DNA of 25,009 nt from assembly GCA_965658275.1 (NCBI GenBank), contig CBFHRN010000031.1, positions 1 to 25,009 on the forward strand. The letters are read 5' to 3'. The DNA is from Croceimicrobium sp965658275. GTDB lineage: Bacteria; Bacteroidota; Bacteroidia; Flavobacteriales; Schleiferiaceae. Positions 6,099 to 12,440 of this stretch are shown piece after piece (position 1 is the stretch's first letter; each line of letters begins with the position of its first letter). The notes below the pieces were generated by a model, which made no database searches, was not told where the DNA came from, and saw only the letters and a list, made by a program, of their open reading frames with translations. The position numbers were made by a program, and so were the translations under genes.

Positions 6099-8219
6099 AT
6101 GGAAAACGAAAAAGAAAACAAAGAACAGCTCAGAAAATTAAAAGAACAGTTTTCGCGTGGCTCTGGCAACAAACCGGGAGGTAACTCGGGAGGTCCTGGA
6201 GATCCACGCAAGCGCTTCAATTACCTCTGGATTTACGCGGCTATAGCATTAGTTTTCATAGCTATCCAGGTAGTTGGAAGCTTTGGAAATACTTTGGCGC
6301 GCACCAATTTCAATGATTTCACCAAAATGATTGAGCGTGGTGATGTAAAAGAAGTGCGCATCATTAACGAGAAACAAATCCAAATCTACCTTACTGAGGA
6401 AGCTTTAACTCGAGATGATGTTTACAAAGAACTAAAGGATCGTCCGATAGGCGGTTTTAATAGTGGCCCTCAGTATACTTTCGAAATGCCCTATGAGGCC
6501 TATAAAGACAACCTAGACTATTTCTACGACCAAAATCCAGAATTAGCGAGCTCTCGAATTGTAGCGAGCCATGAAGAAAGAAAGGACTACTGGGGTGATG
6601 TAATCGCTTGGACTTTCCCTTTCATCCTTATGATTGCGATTTGGATTTTCATCATGCGACGGATGAGTGGCGGTGGTGGCGGTCCTGGTGGACAAATTTT
6701 CAATATCGGGAAATCGAAAGCTCAGCTCTTCGATCAGAATACCAATGTGAAGGTTACCTTCAAAAATGTAGCTGGATTGGAAGGAGCCAAAGAAGAGGTT
6801 CAAGAAATTGTATCCTTCCTTAAGGACCCCGATCGATATACCTCACTGGGCGGTAAAATTCCCAAAGGGGCTCTATTAGTAGGCCCTCCCGGTACAGGTA
6901 AAACGCTTTTAGCTAAGGCCGTAGCTGGAGAAGCAAAAGTTCCATTTTTCTCTCTTTCAGGTTCCGACTTTGTAGAGATGTTTGTTGGGGTTGGAGCTTC
7001 ACGAGTGCGTGACTTATTTAAGCAAGCTAAGGAAAAGTCTCCTGCGATTATCTTCATTGATGAGATTGATGCTATTGGCCGTGCCCGAGGTAAAAACGCG
7101 ATCTCTGGAGGAAATGACGAAAGAGAAAATACGCTTAACCAGCTACTTACTGAAATGGATGGTTTCGGTACCAATGAACATGTTATCGTATTAGCAGCAA
7201 CCAACCGTGCCGACATCTTAGATAAAGCTCTGATGCGTGCAGGTCGATTTGACCGTCAAATTTTCGTGGATCTACCCGACCTCAATGAGCGTAAGGAAAT
7301 TTTCGAAGTACATCTAACGCCTTTAAAACTGGCGAATGCTTTAGATAAAGACTTTTTAGCGCGCCAAACTCCAGGTTTTAGTGGAGCTGATATCGCGAAT
7401 GTTTGTAATGAAGCGGCGCTTATCGCTGCTCGTAAAAACAAAAAGGCGATTGAGCAACAAGATTTCTTGGATGCAGTCGACCGGATCATCGGTGGATTGG
7501 AAAAGAAAAACAAAATCATTTCCCACGAGGAGAAAAACATTATCGCTCATCACGAAGCGGGTCATGCCACTGTGAGCTGGTTATTAGAGCACGCCTCGCC
7601 CTTGGTAAAGGTTACCATCATTCCTCGTGGACGTTCTCTTGGTGCAGCTTGGTATCTTCCAGAAGAAAGACAGCTTACCAACACGGATCAAATATTAGAT
7701 GAGATGTGTGCGGCTTTAGGTGGCAGAGCTGCAGAGGAAATTATGTTTGGTAAAATATCTACCGGCGCCCTGAGCGACTTGGAGAAAGTGACCAAACAAG
7801 CCCGTGCCATGGTGACGATTTACGGCTTAAACGAAAAGCTTGGAAACATCACTTATTACGATTCTCAAAATGGCAATGATATGGCCTTCACTAAGCCATA
7901 CAGTGAGCGCACCGCTCAGATCATTGACGAGGAAATCAGTAAAATCATTGAAGCTCAATACATAAGGGCTAAACAAATATTAACAGAGCATAAGGAAAAA
8001 CTTGTGGGTCTGGCCGATATTCTACTTGAAAAAGAAGTTATTTTTAAGGAGAATTTAGAAGATATCTTCGGCAAACGCCAGTGGCAATCTCGCGATGAGA
8101 TTCTGCATGCAGAAAATCATCCAGACGAATCAAAAGCCGAAGAGGAAAATGAGGCCAGCGAGCAAGTAAACTCTAATAGCGAACTCGAAGCAAAAGGAGA
8201 AGACAAAGCTCAGGCCTAA
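6099..8219 (+). CDS. ftsH: ATP-dependent zinc metalloprotease FtsH
   Basis: Membrane-bound AAA+ protease that extracts and degrades membrane and short-lived cytosolic proteins. 706 aa from ATG at 6099; the frame is open further upstream only because it runs through rsfS in another frame. In order: a charged, Gly/Pro-rich N-terminus (1-40), first membrane segment (about 42-60), periplasmic domain, second membrane segment (about 170-190, WTFPFILMIAIWIF), a Gly-rich linker, Walker A GPPGTGKT (262-269), Walker B IIFIDEID (317-324), the second region of homology with RAGRFDRQIFVD, and the zinc site HEAGH (485-489). The tail is unusually acidic (many Glu in the last 35 residues). Located in the inner membrane; the operon also holds phospholipid-synthesis genes. 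Confidence 0.98.
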   Translation: MENEKENKEQLRKLKEQFSRGSGNKPGGNSGGPGDPRKRFNYLWIYAAIALVFIAIQVVGSFGNTLARTNFNDFTKMIERGDVKEVRIINEKQIQIYLTEEALTRDDVYKELKDRPIGGFNSGPQYTFEMPYEAYKDNLDYFYDQNPELASSRIVASHEERKDYWGDVIAWTFPFILMIAIWIFIMRRMSGGGGGPGGQIFNIGKSKAQLFDQNTNVKVTFKNVAGLEGAKEEVQEIVSFLKDPDRYTSLGGKIPKGALLVGPPGTGKTLLAKAVAGEAKVPFFSLSGSDFVEMFVGVGASRVRDLFKQAKEKSPAIIFIDEIDAIGRARGKNAISGGNDERENTLNQLLTEMDGFGTNEHVIVLAATNRADILDKALMRAGRFDRQIFVDLPDLNERKEIFEVHLTPLKLANALDKDFLARQTPGFSGADIANVCNEAALIAARKNKKAIEQQDFLDAVDRIIGGLEKKNKIISHEEKNIIAHHEAGHATVSWLLEHASPLVKVTIIPRGRSLGAAWYLPEERQLTNTDQILDEMCAALGGRAAEEIMFGKISTGALSDLEKVTKQARAMVTIYGLNEKLGNITYYDSQNGNDMAFTKPYSERTAQIIDEEISKIIEAQYIRAKQILTEHKEKLVGLADILLEKEVIFKENLEDIFGKRQWQSRDEILHAENHPDESKAEEENEASEQVNSNSELEAKGEDKAQA

Positions 8220-8242
8220 GTTAATTACGACGCAAAGCGCTT

Positions 8243-8881
8243 ATGGCAGAGCAAAAAAGTAAAAAAGGCATTTTTGGACGCTTCATAGATATCCTCAGTG
8301 GAAAACCAGAGGAAGAACAGGAGCCCCAAAGCAATGAAGCGCCTAGCTCCTTTGCTCCTCAAGAATCAGAACCAACAGATTTATCATTTGTTAAGAAATT
8401 TACCTCTTCCGGGGGTAAATTTCTTTATTGTGAAGATGAAGGTAAAGCCTACAATTACATTCGGCTAATTATGGAAGAGTCGGGCTTGCACAAAGTGTAC
8501 TGCAAAGACCCGAATCTAATTTCCATCTTGCGCAAAGCTGGGGTTGATGTGCAAGACCAATTAAATGATTGCGACTCTTTCTGCAGCAATTGCGAATACC
8601 TGGTTTCATTTAATGGAGGCATCATGATAAGCGCCAACCAGCTGCAAGGAAAAAAGCTGGATGAGTTACCCGATACCTTTATCACCATAGGTAAGACTTC
8701 GCAAATAACGGATAACCTGCGCTCCGCACTAGCTGGCATTCGAATTAAATATCAAAACAACCTCCCCTCTCAAATAACGACGATTAAAGGTCCTAAGAAA
8801 GTAGAGGAAATCGAAGAAAACGACCTGGCCAAAATCTGTAATAAAGAAATTTATTTACTGCTTTTGGAAGACCAATTGTAA
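8243..8881 (+). CDS. LUD-domain (LutC/YkgG-like) protein
   Basis: 212 aa. Residues 1-50 are charged and low in complexity (EEEQEPQ, SEPTD), and the rest fits the LUD fold of LutC-type proteins: FLYCEDEGKAYNYI, SFNGGIMISANQLQGKKLDELPDTFITIG, then SQITDNLRSAL and the GPKKVEEIEE segment in place of the family's GPS-xT-DIE. LutC proteins help oxidise lactate together with LutA and LutB, but no lutAB is present here, so that role should not be carried over. Single LUD genes between ftsH and cdsA occur in many Bacteroidota, as far as I recall, with unknown function. Four Cys lie at about residues 87-117 (CKD, CDSFCSNC), an unusual local density that could bind metal. ATG start 23 bp after ftsH. Confidence 0.82.
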   Translation: MAEQKSKKGIFGRFIDILSGKPEEEQEPQSNEAPSSFAPQESEPTDLSFVKKFTSSGGKFLYCEDEGKAYNYIRLIMEESGLHKVYCKDPNLISILRKAGVDVQDQLNDCDSFCSNCEYLVSFNGGIMISANQLQGKKLDELPDTFITIGKTSQITDNLRSALAGIRIKYQNNLPSQITTIKGPKKVEEIEENDLAKICNKEIYLLLLEDQL

Positions 8882-9697
8882 ATGCGAAACCTAATTGTCA
8901 GAGCCCTTAGCGGCAGCGTTTATGTTGCTGTAATAATCCTCGGTATTTTCTACGTGCCCTCTGGAGCGCTTTTCTTAGCTGCTTTGTTAGGAAGCTTCGC
9001 CTTGGTGGAATGGCAATTTTTTCATCCGGTGAAGGACCGCTCGGTTCAAGTGGCCTTTTCAGTATCCCAGCTCCTACTGACCCTTTACATTTTCGCACAT
9101 AACTACACCAGCTCGAAGAGTATGGCCATTCTATTGGCGCTAAGCTTGATCTTAATAGTCTGGCAATTTTCACGCAGTTTATACTCCACCGAAGAAGAGG
9201 AAGATGCCCTTCACAATTTGTTTCACAGTGCATTTGGCTTGGTCTATATTATTCCTGCCCTGGTCGTTTTAGCTTGGCTTGGTGATGAGGCTTGGATTCT
9301 CATGAGCATCTTTATCTTAATTTGGTGTAACGATAGTTTCGCTTATCTGGTAGGCCGTTTCCTAGGTCGAAATAAACTTGCTCCCAAACTATCTCCTAAA
9401 AAAACTTGGGAAGGATTTATGGGCGGATTGGTTTTTACTGTTATCGCAGCCCTGATCTTAAATCACTATATACAAACAGCTAGTCTGAGTCAATTTCAAT
9501 GGATCGGTCTAGCCGTACTTACGGTTATTTCAGCGACCCTGGGCGATTTGTTTGAATCGGCCTTAAAGCGAAAACACAATTTAAAAGACAGCGGCAACTT
9601 CATGCCAGGCCACGGCGGTATTCTCGACCGCATCGATAGCCTTTTACTTGTAATGCCAGCCGCTTATCTTTACCTTAAATTAGTAGCCACATTATGA
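8882..9697 (+). CDS. cdsA: Phosphatidate cytidylyltransferase
   Basis: Makes CDP-diacylglycerol from phosphatidic acid and CTP at the inner membrane, the branch point for all phospholipids. 271 aa, normal length, with a string of hydrophobic membrane segments from residue 5 on. The family signature sits near the C-terminus (about 225-250): SALKRKHNLKDSGNFMPGHG followed by GILDRIDS, with the conserved K-R, KD and DRxD residues. LSPKKTWEGFMGG is the other conserved block. The ATG follows the LUD stop with no gap, and the TGA stop overlaps the psd ATG as ATGA, so translation is probably coupled on both sides. Confidence 0.97.
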   Translation: MRNLIVRALSGSVYVAVIILGIFYVPSGALFLAALLGSFALVEWQFFHPVKDRSVQVAFSVSQLLLTLYIFAHNYTSSKSMAILLALSLILIVWQFSRSLYSTEEEEDALHNLFHSAFGLVYIIPALVVLAWLGDEAWILMSIFILIWCNDSFAYLVGRFLGRNKLAPKLSPKKTWEGFMGGLVFTVIAALILNHYIQTASLSQFQWIGLAVLTVISATLGDLFESALKRKHNLKDSGNFMPGHGGILDRIDSLLLVMPAAYLYLKLVATL

Positions 9698-10353
9698 TTC
9701 GAATTCATCACGAAGGCATTAAGATATTATTGCAATTCCTCATTGGTTTGGGAATAATTAACGCATTGGTTTTTTGGCTTAGCGATATTGCTTGGCTCGA
9801 AAATGCGATACTCATTGTTTCACTAGTCATCTATTTGTTAGTACTGCAATTCTTCCGGAATCCTAAACGTGTGACACCTCAAAGGGAAAATGTGGTAATC
9901 GCTCCCGCTGATGGAAAGATCGTGGCAATCGAAGAAATTGAGGAACCCGAATACTTTAAGAAGAAAATGCTCCAAATCAGCATTTTCATGTCGCCCCTAA
10001 ATGTGCATGTCAACCGATACCCAATCAGCGGAATCGTGAAATACGCGCAATACCATGCTGGGGCCTATCTGGTAGCTTGGCATCCTAAAAGCAGTACGCT
10101 TAACGAAAGAACGGCCATTGTAGTCGAAAACTCCGCTGGTGTTGAAGTGATGTACAAACAAATTGCAGGAGCTTTAGCGCGACGTATCATCTCCTATGCT
10201 AAGCCAGGCACACAAGTCGTACAAGGAACTGACTCTGGTTTTATTCGATTTGGTTCGAGGGTAGATGTAGTCTTACCTTTGGATGCCAACATCTTGGTTA
10301 AGGTAGGAGACAAACCTCGTGGCGGCGAACAAATTTTAGCGGAACTTAAATAA
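9694..10353 (+). CDS. psd: Phosphatidylserine decarboxylase (short, PSD-A type)
   Basis: Converts phosphatidylserine to phosphatidylethanolamine. 219 aa, the short form of the enzyme. Two hydrophobic segments (about 9-50) anchor it, then FRNPKRVTP and the APADGKIVAIEE block, FMSPLNVHVNRYPISG, and the autocleavage site FGSRVDVVLP near the C-terminus. Cleavage between Gly187 and Ser188 would yield the pyruvoyl cofactor on Ser188 and the small alpha chain. The GS motif, not LGST, is usual for this subfamily. Overlaps cdsA by 4 bp; the acyl-CoA-binding gene starts one base after its stop. A phosphatidylserine synthase gene is not in the window. Confidence 0.97.
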   Translation: MIRIHHEGIKILLQFLIGLGIINALVFWLSDIAWLENAILIVSLVIYLLVLQFFRNPKRVTPQRENVVIAPADGKIVAIEEIEEPEYFKKKMLQISIFMSPLNVHVNRYPISGIVKYAQYHAGAYLVAWHPKSSTLNERTAIVVENSAGVEVMYKQIAGALARRIISYAKPGTQVVQGTDSGFIRFGSRVDVVLPLDANILVKVGDKPRGGEQILAELK

Positions 10354-10354
10354 A

Positions 10355-10642
10355 ATGGCGATTTCAGATCTAGATAAAGAATTTGAAAAGTATGTGGAGA
10401 TTGGCAATAATATGCCACCACAAGCAGCCGATGATATGCTCATCGCCTACGCCTATTTCAAACAGGCAACCGTTGGCGATAATAATACCCCTCGACCTAC
10501 CGCTTCGAGTAATGTAGTTCAAACTTTCAAGTACGATGCTTGGAAAAGACTAGTGGGCATGCCCCTCGAAGAAGCCAAGCGCAGATACATCCAAACCATT
10601 ATTGAGCTTAAAGCTCGTGCTGAAAGAGGGGAAGACTACTAA
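10355..10642 (+). CDS. Acyl-CoA-binding protein (ACBP)
   Basis: 95 aa, a single ACBP domain with no signal peptide. The family core is clear: AYAYFKQATVGD, then FKYDAWKRLVGMPLEEAKRRYI. Residues that bind acyl-CoA in eukaryotic ACBP have counterparts here: Tyr32, Lys36, Lys59 and Tyr78 (equivalent to Tyr28, Lys32, Lys54 and Tyr73). The Trp of the KWDAW motif is Tyr60. It would carry or buffer long-chain acyl-CoA in the cytosol. It closes the rsfS-ftsH-LUD-cdsA-psd operon, one base after psd. ACBP is widespread in eukaryotes and found in a limited set of bacteria, so its place in a phospholipid operon is notable. Stop codon lies in a small palindrome shared with the convergent cmk stop. Confidence 0.93.
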   Translation: MAISDLDKEFEKYVEIGNNMPPQAADDMLIAYAYFKQATVGDNNTPRPTASSNVVQTFKYDAWKRLVGMPLEEAKRRYIQTIIELKARAERGEDY

Positions 10643-10651
10643 AAGTTTAGT
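10638..10651. repeat. Palindrome ACTAAA-AG-TTTAGT over two stop codons
   Basis: Six-base arms with a 2-base centre. The ACBP stop (TAA 10640-10642) lies in the left arm and most of the convergent cmk stop (10647-10649) in the right arm. Too short and AT-rich, with no T-tract, to be called a terminator; the symmetry may simply reflect two tail-to-tail TAA codons. Confidence 0.5.
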
Positions 10652-11330
10652 GCCCGTCAATCTCACGTACCCAGGAGAGCGCCAGCTTCAATTGCTCTTG
10701 TGGACTTATTTCGGTGTTATCCAAAACTTTGGCATCCTCAACCTGGATTAAAGGAGAGTCGGCTCTGCTTGTATCCATTGCATCCCGCTTCTGCAAATTC
10801 TCCTTAACAGATTCTAAGCTATCCGACATGCCCTTGGACTTTAATTCATTGTAACGTCTGAGCGCACGTATCTCAGGATCTGCGGTCATAAAAATCTTTA
10901 ATTCAGCGTCGGGCAAGACAACCGAAGCTATATCTCTACCATCCATTACCACCGCGCCTTCCTGAGCCATTGCCTGTTGCTGTTCTACCAGAAACTTCCG
11001 CACCTCACTTATGGTAGCCACTTCCGAAACTCGGTCTGCCACCTTAGAGCTGCGAATTTCGTTCTCTACCATCTTATCATTTAAGAATAAGACTGATTTG
11101 CCTTGATCGCGATCGTACTTAAAATCCAGTTTTAATTGGGATAGGGATGACAATAAGCCCTCAACGTTCAGTTTCTTATCGAAATAGCCTTCTTGCAGAG
11201 CCCATAATGTTACGCCGCGGTACATCGCTCCTGTATCAATATAGCGGTAATTAAGCTCTCTGGCCAACTCTCTAGCCATGGTGCTTTTCCCCGTGGATGA
11301 ATAGCCATCTATAGCAATATTAATGGGCAT
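10647..11330 (-). CDS. cmk: Cytidylate kinase
   Basis: Phosphorylates CMP and dCMP to the diphosphates. 227 aa from the ATG ending at 11330 (MPINIAIDGYSSTGKST); the frame is open further up, but that part lies in porQ and is not conserved. P-loop GYSSTGKST at residues 9-17, then YRYIDTGAMYRGVTLWAL, the CMP-binding VVMDGRDIASVVLPDAELKIF block and the lid RYNELKSKGM with conserved arginines. The N-terminal DG and GRDI motifs separate it from other nucleoside monophosphate kinases. The gene overlaps the porQ 3' end by 11 bp, so it is probably translated from the porQ mRNA. This porQ-cmk arrangement is common in Bacteroidota. Confidence 0.96.
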   Translation of the reverse strand: MPINIAIDGYSSTGKSTMARELARELNYRYIDTGAMYRGVTLWALQEGYFDKKLNVEGLLSSLSQLKLDFKYDRDQGKSVLFLNDKMVENEIRSSKVADRVSEVATISEVRKFLVEQQQAMAQEGAVVMDGRDIASVVLPDAELKIFMTADPEIRALRRYNELKSKGMSDSLESVKENLQKRDAMDTSRADSPLIQVEDAKVLDNTEISPQEQLKLALSWVREIDGH

Positions 11331-12357
11331 TCTTTTTCGATTTAAATTCTTCGAAATTGGTGCGTAAGGTAATCTGATTGGCGCTACCAGCAATGTGGTA
11401 CATATTGCGACTATAATGGAGGTAAAACTTATAAATCCGTAACCCCCCGCCTACCGAAAAACCAGCAACCGTCCTGCGAGTAGCAAGGTTCAACTCCTGA
11501 CGGCGCCGGAAACTATAGCCAAACTGAATATTAAAAGACTCGGAGGGAGCAAACTCCGCCCCTACTACAACATGTCGTAATAAGTTATTCCAGATAGATG
11601 GGTAGTTTTCCTCAACCTCGCCCGTAAATTGATTCAGTGTAAATCGATTAGGGTCCGTATAACGTAGGTCAAATGTTTCCAATTGTTCCAAGGTAATTTG
11701 CCAGCGCAGCGGCATATGCTCAAAACGATTGCTAAAACCAAACTGCAACTCAAAAGGCAGGGGCTCGGACTCCTCAGCATATGGATTCAATTGAAAGCCG
11801 GCATTTTTCATCAACAAGGATATTACCATTCTTCGGTGAGGAATCTGATAATTGATCCCGGCATTCCAAGCTAAACCCCAAGAGGACCAAGTATCGTAAA
11901 CCGAGTTGATAACGCGCATACTTGCGCCAAAAGACCAATTAGTATCCAATTGATAGCCATATCCAAAGTTTATGGAAAGATCGCTACCGGTAAAAACTCC
12001 CTGCTTAATGCCAATAACATTGGTGCGATCGAACTCTCCATAATCGAAAAACTGCACCTGAGCACTAAAGGTTCCAACGCTATCCCAATGATAGGCATAG
12101 GCCATATCCGTAAAAGAAATATCGCTTAGAAAATCAACGTAACTAAAGCTAAACTGCCCCGACATATCCGCTTTTAACAGCGCTGGATTGTAGAGTCCAA
12201 AATTGAGATCATTCGCCGTATTTGCGATGGCATTACCGCCTTGTCCTGCAACCCTTGCAGAAGACACCTGATTTAGAAAGGAATAGGTAGAAGTTCCACC
12301 GACCTGTGACCAGGCCATAAAAGGCAACATCAGAGCAATTAAATACAGCTTTCTCAT
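11320..12357 (-). CDS. porQ: Type IX secretion system protein PorQ
   Basis: 345 aa. A signal peptide ends near SQ (residue 18), followed by VGGTSTYSFLNQVSSARVAGQGGNAIA and NFGLYNPALL, the characteristic start of PorQ, a FadL/PorV-like outer-membrane barrel. Alternating strands with aromatic girdles run through to the end (FSFSYVDFLSDISF, INFGYGYQL, VVGAEFAPSESFNIQFGYSFRRRQEL). In the type IX system PorQ belongs to the attachment complex with PorU, PorV and PorZ that cuts cargo sorting domains and links the cargo to lipopolysaccharide. Only this T9SS gene and gldG are in the window, which matches the scattered arrangement of these genes in the phylum. cmk overlaps its end. It starts 53 bp after the lon terminator; no TAnnTTTG box was found before it. 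Confidence 0.92.
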   Translation of the reverse strand: MRKLYLIALMLPFMAWSQVGGTSTYSFLNQVSSARVAGQGGNAIANTANDLNFGLYNPALLKADMSGQFSFSYVDFLSDISFTDMAYAYHWDSVGTFSAQVQFFDYGEFDRTNVIGIKQGVFTGSDLSINFGYGYQLDTNWSFGASMRVINSVYDTWSSWGLAWNAGINYQIPHRRMVISLLMKNAGFQLNPYAEESEPLPFELQFGFSNRFEHMPLRWQITLEQLETFDLRYTDPNRFTLNQFTGEVEENYPSIWNNLLRHVVVGAEFAPSESFNIQFGYSFRRRQELNLATRRTVAGFSVGGGLRIYKFYLHYSRNMYHIAGSANQITLRTNFEEFKSKKNAH

Positions 12358-12410
12358 CTAGGCGGTGAAGTTAAGTAAAGAACGCGTTTACATCCGAATT
12401 ATTGAAGGGC

Positions 12411-12439
12411 AAAAAAAGAAAGGGGCCGAAGCCCCTTTT
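12411..12439 (-). terminator. Intrinsic terminator of lon with UUCG tetraloop
   Basis: Read on the minus strand: AAAGGGGC, loop TTCG, GCCCCTTT, then C and seven T. The 8-bp stem closes a C(UUCG)G tetraloop, one of the most stable RNA loops. It starts 2 nt after the lon stop codon, so termination is tight. Confidence 0.93.
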
Positions 12440-12440
12440 A

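Noticed and set aside
6800..7216. Long antisense open frame inside ftsH
   Set aside because: Shadow of a conserved coding region: low-complexity Ser/Pro-rich translation with no motif, while the plus strand encodes the AAA core.
10643..10651. Bidirectional terminator between ACBP and cmk
   Set aside because: The palindrome is 6 bp, AT-rich and without a T-tract; too weak to call.
11331..11393. 21-codon upstream extension of cmk
   Set aside because: It lies inside porQ coding sequence, and the kinase family begins right before the IAIDGYSSTGKST P-loop.
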